NCBI RefSeq assembly: GCF_900106065.1 | Contig: NZ_LT629796.1 | Coordinates: 6,977,659 to 7,041,658 of the forward strand | Direction: 5' to 3' | DNA from: Pseudomonas mandelii | GTDB taxonomy: Bacteria; Pseudomonadota; Gammaproteobacteria; Pseudomonadales; Pseudomonadaceae | Length of the DNA: 64,000 nt | Part shown: positions 47,831 through 57,586 of the stretch, in pieces | Numbering within the stretch: the first letter of the stretch is position 1 | Layout: each line of letters opens with the position of its first letter | Translations under genes and position numbers: made by a program | The notes under the pieces: model-generated | Told to the model about the DNA's origin: nothing | Seen by the model: only the letters and a program-made list of their open reading frames with translations | Database searches by the model: none

Positions 47831-48853
47831 ATGAATGCAATGACGCGTATGTCCCTGGCCTGTGCCGCCCTGCTCTCTTCCACTGCCTGGGCAAGCGAAG
47901 CACCGATCCAGCCGAAAGTGATGCTGATCACCATGTTCGCCCCCGAGGCGCAAAACTGGATCGATCGTCTGGAGCTCAAGCAGGAAGTTCGAGTGCCGGG
48001 CCTGTCCGCCGAGTACCCGACCATTCGCTGCAACACGCAGCAGGTGTGCCTGATGGTCACAGGCATGGGCCAGACCAACGCCGCAGCTTCGACACTGGCC
48101 CTGGCACTGTCGCCGAAATTCGACCTGCGTAAAAGCTACTTCCTGATCGCCGGCATTGCCGGCATCAGCCCGAAACACGGGACCATTGGCACCGCCGCGT
48201 GGGCCCATTACCTGGTGGAGTTCGGCACCCAGTGGGAACTGGATTCGCGAGACGCGCCGAAAGACTGGCCAACCGGATACATCGGCATCAACACCCAAGG
48301 CCCGAACCAAAAACCGCCGCTGGACTACAAGACCGAAGTGTTCGAGCTCAATCCGAAGTTGCAGGCCAAGGCATTCGCCCTGACGCACAACGTCAAGTTG
48401 AGCGAGAGCAAGGAATCGGCGGCATGGCGCCTGAAATACCCGTCGGCCCCAGCCAATCAGCCACCGACGGTGACGAAGTGCGACACGCTGGCCGGTAATA
48501 CTTGGTTTTCCGGGACGCGCTTGAGTGAACGTGCCGAGGTCTGGACCAAGCTGTTGACCGACGACAAAGGCGAATACTGCACGACGCAACAGGAAGATAA
48601 CTCCACCTACGAAGCGCTGCTGCGGGCCAGTCGCGAGGGTCTGGTGGATGTGCAACGCCTGGCGGTGGTGCGCGCGGGCTCCGACTTTGATCGACCGGCC
48701 CCGGGCCAGAGCGAGGTGGACAACCTGCTCAAGTATGCGGATCAGGGCGGGTTTGTGCCGGCACTGGAGAACCTGTACCGGACGGGGAATCCGTTGGTGC
48801 TGGAGATCTTGAACAATTGGTCGGCGTGGGAGAATGGTGTTCCCGAGGCTTGA
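47831..48853 (+). CDS. Purine nucleoside permease (NUP family), periplasmic
   Basis: A 340-residue protein with a signal peptide (MSLACAALLSSTAWA). The NUP family pattern is clear: PKVMLITMFAPEAQNWID, VPGLSAEYPTIRCN, LMVTGMGQTNAAAST, LIAGIAGISPKHGTIGTAAW and RAGSDFDRPAPGQ. It is related to nucleoside phosphorylases and implicated in nucleoside transport. GGAGG lies 4 bases before the ATG at 47831. It shares an operon with the Tsx-like porin; a REP pair follows. Confidence 0.9.
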   Translation: MNAMTRMSLACAALLSSTAWASEAPIQPKVMLITMFAPEAQNWIDRLELKQEVRVPGLSAEYPTIRCNTQQVCLMVTGMGQTNAAASTLALALSPKFDLRKSYFLIAGIAGISPKHGTIGTAAWAHYLVEFGTQWELDSRDAPKDWPTGYIGINTQGPNQKPPLDYKTEVFELNPKLQAKAFALTHNVKLSESKESAAWRLKYPSAPANQPPTVTKCDTLAGNTWFSGTRLSERAEVWTKLLTDDKGEYCTTQQEDNSTYEALLRASREGLVDVQRLAVVRAGSDFDRPAPGQSEVDNLLKYADQGGFVPALENLYRTGNPLVLEILNNWSAWENGVPEA

Positions 48854-48870
48854 TCTGACAATGCAAAACC

Positions 48871-48961
48871 CTGTGGGAGCGAGCCTGCTCGCGATGACGG
48901 TGTATCAGGCAACACAAATGTCGACTGACACTCCGTCATCGCGAGCAGGCTCACTCCCACA
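48871..48961. repeat. REP inverted pair
   Basis: CTGTGGGAGCGAGCCTGCTCGCGAT and CGCGAGCAGGCTCACTCCCAC in inverted orientation, between the convergent NUP and alcohol dehydrogenase genes. Confidence 0.92.
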
Positions 48962-48973
48962 TTTTGATCGGCG

Positions 48974-49930
48974 TTACGGCAACAAAATCACCTTGTCCCC
49001 AGCACCTTGGTTCACTTCTTCATACCGCTCCAGCCCTTCGGCCAGCGGCGATTCAAACAACCCTTCCGGCAACGGCAACAACCCCTGATCAAAGAACTTG
49101 CCGAACTGATCGAGCATCGCCGCACACGCCTGCACGCCATACAACAACGAATTGATCCCCACCACCGAACCGCCCTTGCGATACAACGCCAGCGCCGGCA
49201 GTTGCACCATGCCGTCGACCGGCGCCGCGATGATCGCGATGCGGCCGAACGCCGCGAGCGCCGGGACCGAGGCCGGTAGCCAGAAGCCGGTGGTGTCGAA
49301 AATCACGTCGGCGCCGCCGGTATACACGGCCTGCACCTGCGCCCCCAGCTCGTCCGGTTTATCCAGTTGCAGCGTCTGATACCCCTGCGCCTGGAGATCC
49401 TTGACCTGCTCGGGTCGCCGCGCCGCCGCCAGGACTTGAGCACCCCGCACCTTGGCCAACGCCAGCGCGGCACTGCCGACCGCTCCGCCGCCGATCACCA
49501 ACAGCCGCGTTGCAGCAGTCACCAGACTGCGTTCCAGCGCATCCCACGCCGTGGTGTAGGGCACGCCGAGGCTGGCGGCCTGGGCGAAGCTCAGATGGGT
49601 GGGTTTGAGCGCCACGCCATTGGCCGGCAGTTTGACGAATTGCGCATGGGAGCCATCGGCAAAGAAACCCAGTTCACGACCGGTGCCCCAGACTTCCTGA
49701 CCGATCAGTGCCTGCGGCCCTTCAACCACCACACCGGCGAAATCCCGACCGGGAATCCGTGGCAAGGTGGTGTAGGGAAACCGTCCCAACACGTTCTTCA
49801 CATCGCTGGGGTTGAGGCCGGCCGCCTTGATCTGCACCAGCACTTCATCGGCGCCGGGAACGGGGGTCGGGACATCGACATAACGCAAGGCCGAGAGGTC
49901 GCCGGTCTGGTCGAATTGCAGTGCTTTCAT
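48974..49930 (-). CDS. Zinc-type alcohol dehydrogenase / quinone oxidoreductase family protein
   Basis: A 318-residue medium-chain dehydrogenase/reductase. The N-terminal GroES-like domain has AAGLNPSDVKNVLG and PRIPGRDFAGVVVEG. The NAD(P) Rossmann motif is LLVIGGGAVGSAALALA. The zinc ligands of true alcohol dehydrogenases are not apparent, so it is probably a zinc-free quinone oxidoreductase-like enzyme. The ATG at 49930 gives the usual start MKALQF; the frame opens at 49942, and neither start has a strong ribosome site. XapX lies just upstream on the same strand. Confidence 0.85.
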   Translation of the reverse strand: MKALQFDQTGDLSALRYVDVPTPVPGADEVLVQIKAAGLNPSDVKNVLGRFPYTTLPRIPGRDFAGVVVEGPQALIGQEVWGTGRELGFFADGSHAQFVKLPANGVALKPTHLSFAQAASLGVPYTTAWDALERSLVTAATRLLVIGGGAVGSAALALAKVRGAQVLAAARRPEQVKDLQAQGYQTLQLDKPDELGAQVQAVYTGGADVIFDTTGFWLPASVPALAAFGRIAIIAAPVDGMVQLPALALYRKGGSVVGINSLLYGVQACAAMLDQFGKFFDQGLLPLPEGLFESPLAEGLERYEEVNQGAGDKVILLP

Positions 49931-49960
49931 GGGAGTGTCCATCGCATAAAGAAAGGGGTT

Positions 49961-50134
49961 TCAGGAGACCCAGCCCGCCACCAGTTGCCGGCCCATGGGC
50001 CACAACTTTTCGCCGGCGAGCATGCCCAGCAGGCCCACCAGGGCAATCGCCGGTGGGGCGGGCGAACGAAAATCCAGTGCGCCGTAGAGCAGGCCGACGC
50101 CCAGACCAATGACCAGCGAGATGAGGTAGCTCAT
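49961..50134 (-). CDS. XapX domain small membrane protein
   Basis: A 57-residue protein with two hydrophobic helices (YLISLVIGLGVGLLYGALDF and PAIALVGLLGMLAGEKL), matching the XapX (DUF1427) family of unknown function. GGAG lies 6 bases upstream of the ATG at 50134. It precedes the dehydrogenase gene by about 30 bp on the same strand and is probably cotranscribed. Confidence 0.82.
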   Translation of the reverse strand: MSYLISLVIGLGVGLLYGALDFRSPAPPAIALVGLLGMLAGEKLWPMGRQLVAGWVS

Positions 50135-50260
50135 GGCAGACTCCGTGGGCAAACAAGGTATGCCTGAAGTCTAAAGAGCGTTGGCGGCGGGCATCGGCCA
50201 AGTGCTTCTGAATATCGGCCAAAGCGCGGCGGGTGCACTGCCAATTGTGTAGCGGCGGAG

Positions 50261-50355
50261 CCCTGCAGGCGTGAGCCTGTTCGCGATAGCGGAGTGTCAG
50301 TCGACATCTGTGCTACCTGATACACCGCTATCGCGAGCAGGCTCACGCCTACAAG
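50261..50355. repeat. REP inverted pair
   Basis: GGCGTGAGCCTGTTCGCGATAGCGG and CCGCTATCGCGAGCAGGCTCACGCC in inverted orientation, between the XapX gene and the AraC-family gene. Confidence 0.88.
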
Positions 50356-50380
50356 GTTTTCGCTCTGCTACAGGGGTGCG

Positions 50381-51166
50381 TCATGGCTGGACGGGGTGTT
50401 GGCTCGCCGCAAACTGCGAAGGCGCGACACCCAGTTCCCGGCGGAACATGTCGCTGAAGCTGCTCGGCGAATAGCCCAGTTCGCGGGCAATCGTGCTGAC
50501 CGGCACGCCTTGAATCAACTCCGCCGCCGCGGTCGCCAATTGCACCTGCCTCCGCCATTCGGCGAAGCCCATGCCCAGGCCTTCCTTGAACAGCCGCGCC
50601 AGGGTGCGCACGCTGGCACCGGCATTTTCCGCGTGCTGCTCGAAGGGAATGGCCAGCGAAGGCGCGGCCATGACCGCCTGACACAGGTTCATCAGGCGTC
50701 GGTCGGAATCATCCGGCAACGGGATTTTCAACAGCGAACGCCTGGCTCGTCTAAGCTCCAGCAACGCCAGGCCGACCAGCGCCTCGTAGTACTCGGGCGC
50801 GCCATCATCGCCCTGCTCCACCAGCCCGACGATCAGCTCACGCAGCAGCCCGCCGACTTCGATCACCTGAACACTGTCATCCAACGTGACCGCCAATGAG
50901 GGCCGAAGGTAGATGTTGCGCATCTGCAGGTCCGAGACCACGCGGATGCCATGCGGCACGCCCGGCGGCAGCCACACCGCCCGTTGCGGCGGCACCACCA
51001 ACGCCTCTTGGGGCGTTTCCACCCACATGACCCCGCTCATGGCGTACAGCAATTGGCCCCATTCATGCTCGTGGGGCTCGATGTACAAGCCACGCGAGTA
51101 AGTGCGTGCCAGCGGTTGCACGGGCACATCGGTGTCACTCAGGTCTGGCGGGGCGGCAAGGGCCAT
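50381..51166 (-). CDS. AraC-family transcriptional regulator
   Basis: A 261-residue regulator. The N-terminal cupin-type sensor domain shows EPHEHEWGQLLYAMSG and WLPPGVPHGI. The C-terminal AraC domain has two helix-turn-helix segments, SVRTLARLFKEGLGMGF and VSTIARELGYSPSSFSDMF. The cupin subtype is common among regulators of adjacent efflux or dehydrogenase genes. The XapX-dehydrogenase pair downstream on the same strand is a possible target. The ATG at 51166 is used; the frame opens two codons earlier at a TTG. Confidence 0.88.
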   Translation of the reverse strand: MALAAPPDLSDTDVPVQPLARTYSRGLYIEPHEHEWGQLLYAMSGVMWVETPQEALVVPPQRAVWLPPGVPHGIRVVSDLQMRNIYLRPSLAVTLDDSVQVIEVGGLLRELIVGLVEQGDDGAPEYYEALVGLALLELRRARRSLLKIPLPDDSDRRLMNLCQAVMAAPSLAIPFEQHAENAGASVRTLARLFKEGLGMGFAEWRRQVQLATAAAELIQGVPVSTIARELGYSPSSFSDMFRRELGVAPSQFAASQHPVQP

Positions 51167-51311
51167 GGGCAATGATCATTGGGGTTTTCAGGTCTTGCAT
51201 GGTAACGGGCCACTCACCTTGTCGCCACCGGCGGCAGCCGTCTGACAATCCGAATGAATTTTCCTTAACCCCAACGATCCTTGTATTACCACAGGGAGGA
51301 ATACGGGCTTT

Positions 51312-51539
51312 ATGAACAACGCAAAACTTTTCGTCATTGAATACACCCTTCATGGCGCGCCAAAGTCTTTCATTATCCGCCTGGACAAAATGGACAACGC
51401 GGAGGCTTGGCACTGGGCCAGTTGTGACGCAGGGGTTGGACGAATACCCCGCTTTGGCCGAGAGAAGGTGCAAAAAACCAGCAAGCCGCTGGCGGAGAAA
51501 TTCGGCATCGAAAATGTGACGTGGCGACCGGCGGGCTGA
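51312..51539 (+). CDS. Small conserved protein, possibly DUF6555
   Basis: A 75-residue cytoplasmic protein beginning MNNAKLFVIEYTLHGAPKSF, with AEAWHWASCDAGVGRIP in the middle. I believe it matches a short Pseudomonas-restricted family (perhaps DUF6555), but I am not certain of the number. GGGAGG lies upstream of the ATG at a longer than usual spacing. A perfect hairpin follows. Function unknown. Confidence 0.7.
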   Translation: MNNAKLFVIEYTLHGAPKSFIIRLDKMDNAEAWHWASCDAGVGRIPRFGREKVQKTSKPLAEKFGIENVTWRPAG

Positions 51540-51569
51540 GCATTACAGGGGGTAGTCATCCGACATTGA

Positions 51570-51594
51570 AAGTGGAGCCCGAGAGGCTCCACTT
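51570..51594. terminator. Bidirectional terminator hairpin
   Basis: AAGTGGAGCC-CGAGA-GGCTCCACTT is a perfect 10-bp stem between the convergent small-protein and metallothionein genes. T tracts are short on both sides. Confidence 0.7.
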
Positions 51595-51606
51595 CATGTT
51601 GATGAG

Positions 51607-51774
51607 CTATTTGGCGTGTGCGCACTTGCAACCTTTGCTCGCACACTCCTCGCCATGTTCGTGGTGCTTGGCGCACGCTTCACAGCAATAGTGTTTGCCG
51701 TGGCGCGCTATCGGGTGCTCGCCCAGTTTGCAGGAGCATTTGGGGCAGTCGCAGGTACTTTCACTGTCGATCAT
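51607..51774 (-). CDS. Bacterial metallothionein (SmtA/PmtA-like)
   Basis: A 55-residue cysteine-rich protein. It has 10 cysteines in CDCPKCSC, YCCEACAKHH, EECASKGCKC and several His, the pattern of bacterial metallothioneins with a zinc-finger-like core. It binds Zn, Cd or Cu in the cytoplasm for storage or detoxification. The ATG at 51774 has AAGGAG 8 bases upstream. The upstream open frame to 51825 is not supported. Confidence 0.92.
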   Translation of the reverse strand: MIDSESTCDCPKCSCKLGEHPIARHGKHYCCEACAKHHEHGEECASKGCKCAHAK

Positions 51775-51858
51775 GAGTCTGACTCCTTGGGTGTGGTCGT
51801 CGCGTGCGGCAAATGCGCACTTCACTCATCAGTGTAGGAGCTACAAAATGGCGCGCAG

Positions 51859-52311
51859 TTACTCGCTTCGGGTGCTGCTGCGATACATGAACAGCAACGC
51901 CAGCGCCAGGCACACCATCGCCAGCAACCGACTGCTCGACAACTCGATCGCCGGGTTACCCAGCCAGCCGAAGTTATCGATCAACATCCCCATGCCCAAC
52001 TGCCCGACGATCACCGCCACGGTTGCCACCGCCGTGCCGACCCGCGGCACCGCGCCGACCATGACCATCATGTAGACGACGCCGAACAAGGCACCGCTGA
52101 GTTGCCATTTCGGTACGTCCAGCAGGCTCACGGCATGGGCCGGTTCAAAAAACAGGATCAGCAACCCGGTGACCACCGCGCCCACTGCGAAGGTCAGCAA
52201 ACTGCTGCGCAACACGCCGACGGTTTCCCCCAGGCGCCCGTTGATCGCCGCCTGGATACTCAACACCGCGCCGGCGGCCACCACCACGGCCAACAAAATA
52301 ATCAGATTCAT
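51859..52311 (-). CDS. DMT-family inner-membrane transporter (YdcZ/DUF606), second of pair
   Basis: A 150-residue protein with five hydrophobic helices. The family motifs are QAAINGRLGETVG, FGVVYMMVMVGAVPRVGTA and GQLGMGMLIDNFGWLG. Paired DUF606 proteins probably form a heterodimeric transporter of unknown substrate. Its start overlaps the stop of the upstream paralogue (ATGA at 52314; MM start), so they are translationally coupled. Confidence 0.87.
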   Translation of the reverse strand: MNLIILLAVVVAAGAVLSIQAAINGRLGETVGVLRSSLLTFAVGAVVTGLLILFFEPAHAVSLLDVPKWQLSGALFGVVYMMVMVGAVPRVGTAVATVAVIVGQLGMGMLIDNFGWLGNPAIELSSSRLLAMVCLALALLFMYRSSTRSE

Positions 52312-52313
52312 CA

Positions 52314-52799
52314 TCAACCCCGAGCAATCAGAACAAGTGCCGCGACAATCAGCAGCAACGCTAGCCAACGCTCACCGTTGACCTTTTTGCGGGTAGCGCC
52401 GAACCATCCGAAGTGGTCGATCAACACGCTTTTGCCGACCTGCCCGGAGAGGATCGCGATCATCGTCATCGCGATCCCGATGTGCGGCGTGGCCAGGGTC
52501 AGCACCACCACGTAGATCGGCCCGAGGAAGCCGCCGATCAACTGCCAGCGCGGCAAGGTGTTCAACGCCGGACCTTGTTGCTTGCCGCTGAACAACAACA
52601 GCAGAAACAGAATCGCCGAGCCGACGCCGAAGATGCTCAACGTCGCCCATAAATGCCCGACCTGAACCCCGAGCGGCCCGAGCAGACCGGCCTCCACGGA
52701 AAGGCCCATGCCGGCGAGGATCACCAGAGGCAGCAGCAACAGCCGCAGCCCTGGTTTGGCCGCTGGCACTGAAGCGATGTCGATTGAAGAAGATTGCAT
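52314..52799 (-). CDS. DMT-family inner-membrane transporter (YdcZ/DUF606), first of pair
   Basis: A 161-residue paralogue of the next gene with five helices. The motifs are GGFLGPIYVVVLTLATPHIG and GQVGKSVLIDHFGWFGA. CAGG lies 8 bases upstream of the ATG. The gene pair is divergent from a LysR regulator across a REP-containing gap, the usual arrangement when the regulator controls the transporter. Confidence 0.87.
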   Translation of the reverse strand: MQSSSIDIASVPAAKPGLRLLLLPLVILAGMGLSVEAGLLGPLGVQVGHLWATLSIFGVGSAILFLLLLFSGKQQGPALNTLPRWQLIGGFLGPIYVVVLTLATPHIGIAMTMIAILSGQVGKSVLIDHFGWFGATRKKVNGERWLALLLIVAALVLIARG

Positions 52800-52831
52800 A
52801 AGGAAAACCTGCTCGTCAGATAAATACGGCC

Positions 52832-52927
52832 CCGGTAGGAGCGAAGCTTGCTCGCGAAGGCGTCATATCAGTTGACATTTCCGGCGCCTGACACGCCGCC
52901 TTCGCGAGCAAGCTTCGCTCCTACCAA
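52832..52927. repeat. REP inverted pair (variant core)
   Basis: GGTAGGAGCGAAGCTTGCTCGCGAAGG and CCTTCGCGAGCAAGCTTCGCTCCTACC form a very regular inverted pair. The core has AAGCTT in place of the common GCCT segment. It lies between the divergent DMT and LysR genes. Confidence 0.92.
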
Positions 52928-53024
52928 GGGGCTGTTGTGGCAGGCATTATCGGCTGGCGATCCTTTGCGATAAATGGGAGCATCCAGACAACACTTTTGC
53001 GCAACTCGCACAGCAGGATCGACC

Positions 53025-53960
53025 ATGCATGGCCTCAACGAGCTTGGATTCAAGGCACTTCGGCTGTTTGTCGCGGTGCTCGACCATGGCAGCTTCTCCG
53101 AAGTCGCCCGCCGCGAGGGCCTGGCGCCCTCGTCGATTTCCCGGCAGATCCAGTTGATGGAACAAGCCTTGAACCAGCAATTGCTCTACCGCCACACGCG
53201 CGCCGTCACGCCCACCGAAGCCGGCCGCATGCTCGGTCATCATGCGCGGCTGGTGCTGGTGCAACTGGAGGAAGCCGAACAGGCCTTGCAGGAGCAGCAA
53301 AGCGAACCCGGCGGGCTGGTGCGGATCAATGCGCCGGTGGTCTTCGGGCAACGGCATCTGACGCCGTGGCTGGGGCTGTTGTGCGAGCGCTATCCGAAAC
53401 TGCAACTGGATATCCAGCAAACCGACAGCTACGTCGACCCGTTGCAGGAAGGCGCCGATTTGCTGTTTCGCATTGGCCCGCTGCACGATTCGAGCATGCA
53501 GGCGCGGATCCTGGCGCCCCATCGCTTTCAAGTGGCCGCCAGCCCGGCCTACCTCAAACGCCATGGCACGCCGCACCATCCCGAAGAATTGGCGGCGCAT
53601 CAGTGCCTGGCCTACAAGGGCGTGGCCGGGCAGCAACGCTGGTTTTTCCGCAAGGACGCGCAGGACTGGACGCCCTACTCCGTCAAAGGCCCGATCACCG
53701 GCAACCACGCCGACACGCTCACGCAAGCCGCCGAACAAGGCCTGGGGTTGGTGATGTTTCCGTCGTGGCTGATCGGCGAGGCGGTGCGCAACGGCACGCT
53801 GGTGCCGGTGCTGGGGGAATATCAGGTGTCCAACAGCCTCGAACCGCAGCAGATTGCGGTGCTGTGGCCAGGTAGCCGACGGTTGTCGGTGAAGGTGCGC
53901 ACGGTGATTGATTTCTTCGTGGAGTGCTTCGGAACGGTGCCCTACTGGGACAGACCCTGA
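53025..53960 (+). CDS. LysR-family transcriptional regulator
   Basis: A 311-residue regulator. The N-terminal winged helix-turn-helix is ALRLFVAVLDHGSFSEVARR followed by PSSISRQIQLMEQAL. The C-terminal effector domain contains VRINAPVVFGQRHLTPWL and GLGLVMFPSWLIGEAV. AGGAT lies 5 bases before the ATG at 53025; the frame opens earlier at 52974. It is divergent from the DMT transporter pair, its likely target. Confidence 0.9.
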   Translation: MHGLNELGFKALRLFVAVLDHGSFSEVARREGLAPSSISRQIQLMEQALNQQLLYRHTRAVTPTEAGRMLGHHARLVLVQLEEAEQALQEQQSEPGGLVRINAPVVFGQRHLTPWLGLLCERYPKLQLDIQQTDSYVDPLQEGADLLFRIGPLHDSSMQARILAPHRFQVAASPAYLKRHGTPHHPEELAAHQCLAYKGVAGQQRWFFRKDAQDWTPYSVKGPITGNHADTLTQAAEQGLGLVMFPSWLIGEAVRNGTLVPVLGEYQVSNSLEPQQIAVLWPGSRRLSVKVRTVIDFFVECFGTVPYWDRP

Positions 53961-53969
53961 CACCGCAAA

Positions 53970-54060
53970 CCCTGTGGGAGCGAGCCGGCTCGCGATGGGG
54001 CCGGCACATCCAACGTTAATATTGGCTGACAGACCGCTATCGCGAGCAGGCTCGCGTCGC
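53970..54060. repeat. REP inverted pair
   Basis: CTGTGGGAGCGAGCCGGCTCGCGAT faces ATCGCGAGCAGGCTCGCGTCG, between the convergent LysR and chemoreceptor genes. Confidence 0.85.
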
Positions 54061-54063
54061 TTG

Positions 54064-55746
54064 TCAGATCCGGAACTGGCCGACCAGTTTGCCCAGGCGC
54101 TGGCCGAGGTCGGCGAGGCTGCGTGAGGTCTGGGCACCGAGTTGGGTTTCGTCGGCGACGCTGTCCACCGCCACGGCGATCTGATGCACGCTGCGGTTGA
54201 TCTCTTCGGCCACGGCGGTCTGCTCTTCAGCCGCGCTGGCGATTTGCGCGTTCATCGAATTGATGGTGCCGATCAGCTGGGCCATGGTGTCCAGCGATGC
54301 GCCGGCTTCATTGGCCTGGGCCGAGGTGCCATCGCCCGCTTCGCTGGAACGACGCATCGCTTCCACCGCCGATTGGGTCCCGGCCTGCAAGCGGTCGATC
54401 ATGCCCTGGATTTCCTGGGTGCTGATCTGCGTGCGGCTGGCCAGCGCCCGCACTTCGTCGGCCACCACCGCAAAACCACGACCGGCTTCACCGGCACGCG
54501 CGGCTTCAATGGCGGCGTTCAGTGCCAGCAAGTTGGTCTGTTCGGCAATCGAACGAATCACCCCCAGCACGCTGACAATCGACGAAACGTCCTTTTGCAG
54601 GCTGTCGAGGGACACGCCACTGCTGCGGATGTCGTTCACCAACGCATGAATCTTGACGATGCTACCGGCCACCACACGCTTGGCGGCCTGGCCTTCTTCG
54701 TCGGTCTGCTGAGCCGCCACCGCCGCGTTTTGTGCGCTTTTCGCCACTTCCTGAGCCGCCGCCGACATTTCGTTGATCGCCGTGGCGACCTGATCGGTCT
54801 CGTGGCGCTGACGCTCCATGGCCTGATCCGAGCGCTGGGCCTGGTCGGAGACCTGATTCACCAGGCCGGTCAGTTGCGACGTCATTTCGGTGATCTGACG
54901 CACCAGGCCGTGGATCTTGTCGACAAAGCGATTGAACGAGCCGGCCAGTTCACCGAGTTCGTCCTGGCTGGTGATGGTCAGACGACGGGTCAGGTCGCCC
55001 TCGCCCGCCGCGATGTCATCGAGGTTGGCTTTCATCAGGTTCAGCGGACGCAGAATGGTATTGGCCAGCAGCATCCCGGCTGCCGCGATCACCAGCAGCA
55101 TCACCACGGCGATACCGACGATGGTCAGCACCACGCCTTCCATCCGCTCCTGCACCTTGGCCTGGACCAGCGCGACTTGCGCCTCGATACCATCAAGGTT
55201 CACCGACGTACCGACCGCCATGTCCCACTTCGGCAGGTATTCGGTGTAGCCCAGTTTCGGCACCAGCACTTGAGTGTTGCCGGGCAACGGCGAGCTGTAT
55301 TGCAGGTAGTGGGTGCCGTCTTTGGCGACTTTGACCAGGTCGCGGTTGACGTAGACGCCGTTCGGGTCGCGGTTGTCCTTGAAGCTCTGGCCCACGCCTT
55401 CCGGGCTGTTGGCCTTGAACAGGCGCACGGTGTTGGAGTCGTAGCCGAAGAAGTAGCCGTCCTTGCCGTAGGTGATGCTCGACAACAGCTTGATCACCTG
55501 CGCCCGCGCCGCGTCATCGCCAGGGGTGGCCGCGTCGTAAAGCGGTTTGATCGTGGTCATGGCCACGGCCACGTAACTTTGCAGGGTGGCCTTGGCATCG
55601 CTGAGCAGGCGCTGGCGGGTTTCCTCGACTTCCTTGCTGGCCTGCTCCTGCAGAATGAACAGCGTGGTCAGGCTGATGACTAGCGCAAAGAGCAACACCG
55701 GGAGGACAGCAAGGGACAGGACTTTAGCCTTCAGGCTCATGCGCAT
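54064..55746 (-). CDS. ctpM: Methyl-accepting chemotaxis protein with sCache sensor (CtpM-like)
   Basis: A 560-residue chemoreceptor with TM1 at about 10-30. The periplasmic sCache_2 domain (about 35-185) contains [15 protein letters not shown] and [17 protein letters not shown]2 is at about 204-226, then a HAMP domain. The signalling domain tip is [19 protein letters not shown]. There is no C-terminal CheR-docking pentapeptide. Domain type and gene order (CtpM, antiporter, TlpQ, BqsSR, PepSY) match P. aeruginosa PA2652 onward as I remember it, where CtpM mediates chemotaxis to malate and related acids. The ligand specificity here is therefore inferred. Confidence 0.88.
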   Translation of the reverse strand: MRMSLKAKVLSLAVLPVLLFALVISLTTLFILQEQASKEVEETRQRLLSDAKATLQSYVAVAMTTIKPLYDAATPGDDAARAQVIKLLSSITYGKDGYFFGYDSNTVRLFKANSPEGVGQSFKDNRDPNGVYVNRDLVKVAKDGTHYLQYSSPLPGNTQVLVPKLGYTEYLPKWDMAVGTSVNLDGIEAQVALVQAKVQERMEGVVLTIVGIAVVMLLVIAAAGMLLANTILRPLNLMKANLDDIAAGEGDLTRRLTITSQDELGELAGSFNRFVDKIHGLVRQITEMTSQLTGLVNQVSDQAQRSDQAMERQRHETDQVATAINEMSAAAQEVAKSAQNAAVAAQQTDEEGQAAKRVVAGSIVKIHALVNDIRSSGVSLDSLQKDVSSIVSVLGVIRSIAEQTNLLALNAAIEAARAGEAGRGFAVVADEVRALASRTQISTQEIQGMIDRLQAGTQSAVEAMRRSSEAGDGTSAQANEAGASLDTMAQLIGTINSMNAQIASAAEEQTAVAEEINRSVHQIAVAVDSVADETQLGAQTSRSLADLGQRLGKLVGQFRI

Positions 55747-55810
55747 GACGGTTCACTCTTTTGATTTTGTTGGCGTGGTTAAGGCTTTAACGGCACGCCA
55801 ACGAAAAACT

Positions 55811-55854
55811 GTAGGAGCCAGCGGCATCGGATCGCCGAACCGCTGGCTCCTACG
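55811..55854. repeat. Inverted repeat, REP-like of a different class
   Basis: TGTAGGAGCCAGCGG and CCGCTGGCTCCTACG flank a 14-bp loop, a large hairpin between the codirectional transporter and chemoreceptor genes. The core differs from the GAGCCTGCTCGC class seen elsewhere. Confidence 0.85.
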
Positions 55855-55863
55855 GAAGTGAAA

Positions 55864-57183
55864 TCAGAGGACCATCGCGGCCACCCAGCCGAACGCCAGC
55901 AGCGGCAGGTTGTAATGCAGGAAGGTCGGGACCACGGTGTCCCAGATGTGGTGATGCTGGCCATCAATGTTCAGACCGGAGGTCGGGCCCAGCGTCGAGT
56001 CCGAGGCCGGCGAACCGGCGTCACCCAACGCGCCGGCCGTGCCGACGATGCACACGATCGCGATCGGGCTGAAGCCCAGCTGCACGCACAACGGCACGAA
56101 GATCGCCGCCAGGATCGGCACGGTGGAAAACGACGAGCCGATGCCCATGGTCACCAGCAGGCCGACCAGCAACATCAACAGCGCGCCGACGCCTTTGCTG
56201 TGCCCGATCCACGACGCCGACGTTTGCACCAGCGTCTGCACCTGACCGGTGGCTTTCATCACTTCGGCGAAACCCGAGGCGGCGATCATGATGAAACCGA
56301 TCATCGCCATCATTTTCATGCCTTCGGTGAACAGGTCGTCAGTGTCGCGCCACTTCACAATGCCCGACACCGAAAAGATCAGGAAACCCGCCAGCGCACC
56401 AATGATCATCGAGTCCAGCAGCAGCTGAATGATGAACGCCGCCGCGATGGCCACACCGGCGACGATCAGGCTCAGCGGGTTGTACTCCACCGCGACTTGC
56501 TCGACTTTCTCGATCTTTTCCAGGTCGTAGACGCGCTTCTTGCGATAGCTGATAAACGCCACCGCGAGGCCGACAACCATGCCCAACGCCGGAATGCCCA
56601 TGGCATGGGTGACGTTGATGCCGCTGATATCGACGCCGCTGCGCGCAACGTTGGCCAGCAGGATTTCATTCAGAAAGATGTTGCCGAAGCCCACCGGCAG
56701 GAACATGTACGGCGTGATCAGGCCGAAGGTCATGACGCAGGCGATCAAGCGGCGATCCAGTTGCAACTTGGTCAGCACATATAGAAGCGGCGGCACCAGC
56801 AGCGGAATAAAGGCGATATGTATCGGCAGAATGTTCTGCGAAGCGATGGCCACCACCCACAGCAAGCCGATCAGCAGCCACTTGACCTGGCCGCCACCGC
56901 TGGCGTGTTGGCGATCCACCATCAGCAGGGCCTTGTCCGCCAGGGCATGGGCCAGGCCGGACTTGGCAATCGCCACGGCGAACGCACCGAGCAAGGCGTA
57001 GGACAACGCCACCGTCGCCCCGCCGCCGAGGCCGCTATTAAAGGCTTTCAGGGTGGCATCGATGCCCAGGCCACCGGTCAGCCCCCCCACCAGGGCGCCG
57101 ACAATCAGCGCGATCACTACGTGCACGCGGGACAGGCTAAGGACCAGCATGACGCCGACCGCGGCAATTACAGCATTAATCAT
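55864..57183 (-). CDS. Na+/H+ antiporter family (YuiF-like) transporter
   Basis: A 439-residue integral membrane protein with 11-12 helices. Family signatures include [55 protein letters not shown] and [20 protein letters not shown]. It belongs to the NhaC/YuiF branch, some members of which are proposed amino-acid (histidine) transporters. GAGGT lies 4 bases before the ATG. Placement beside a TlpQ-like histamine/polyamine chemoreceptor makes uptake of a related amine or amino acid conceivable; this is inference. Confidence 0.86.
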   Translation of the reverse strand: MINAVIAAVGVMLVLSLSRVHVVIALIVGALVGGLTGGLGIDATLKAFNSGLGGGATVALSYALLGAFAVAIAKSGLAHALADKALLMVDRQHASGGGQVKWLLIGLLWVVAIASQNILPIHIAFIPLLVPPLLYVLTKLQLDRRLIACVMTFGLITPYMFLPVGFGNIFLNEILLANVARSGVDISGINVTHAMGIPALGMVVGLAVAFISYRKKRVYDLEKIEKVEQVAVEYNPLSLIVAGVAIAAAFIIQLLLDSMIIGALAGFLIFSVSGIVKWRDTDDLFTEGMKMMAMIGFIMIAASGFAEVMKATGQVQTLVQTSASWIGHSKGVGALLMLLVGLLVTMGIGSSFSTVPILAAIFVPLCVQLGFSPIAIVCIVGTAGALGDAGSPASDSTLGPTSGLNIDGQHHHIWDTVVPTFLHYNLPLLAFGWVAAMVL

Positions 57184-57340
57184 CGTTACCTCAGGGCAAG
57201 CGAAATGAGCTCAGCCGGCAGTCTGCGAAGCGCCGCCAGCAGATCAAGGAATGGGTTTTATTAGAGGGCGCGCACTGTGCCGCAGAGTCGGCCCGGTGTC
57301 AAAGCGCATGGGCCGACCTGTATGTAACGGGCCACGAAAT

Positions 57341-57470
57341 ACCTGTGGCGAGGGAGCTTGCTCCCGTTCGACTGCGCAGCAGGCGTAAAACCTGCCGATG
57401 CGTAGTGGCTGACGGAATGCCAGGGGTCGCTTCGCAACCCAACGGGAGCAAGCTCCCTCGCCACAGGTAA
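57341..57470. repeat. REPIN with distinct core (GGCGAGGGAGC class)
   Basis: CCTGTGGCGAGGGAGCTTGCTCCCG and CGGGAGCAAGCTCCCTCGCCACAGG form an inverted pair with a spacer of about 80 bp. It is a different REP class from the others in the window. It lies between the divergent transporter and TlpQ-like genes. Confidence 0.92.
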
Positions 57471-57586
57471 GCGTTCTCGCCACAAAATCAGCGGCGAGCC
57501 TTATTCGGATACAGGCATAAAGAAAGCTGAATCGTGGCCGTTACAGTGCAAAGTCTCAGATAAATATCGAATAAGGACGTCTCTCC

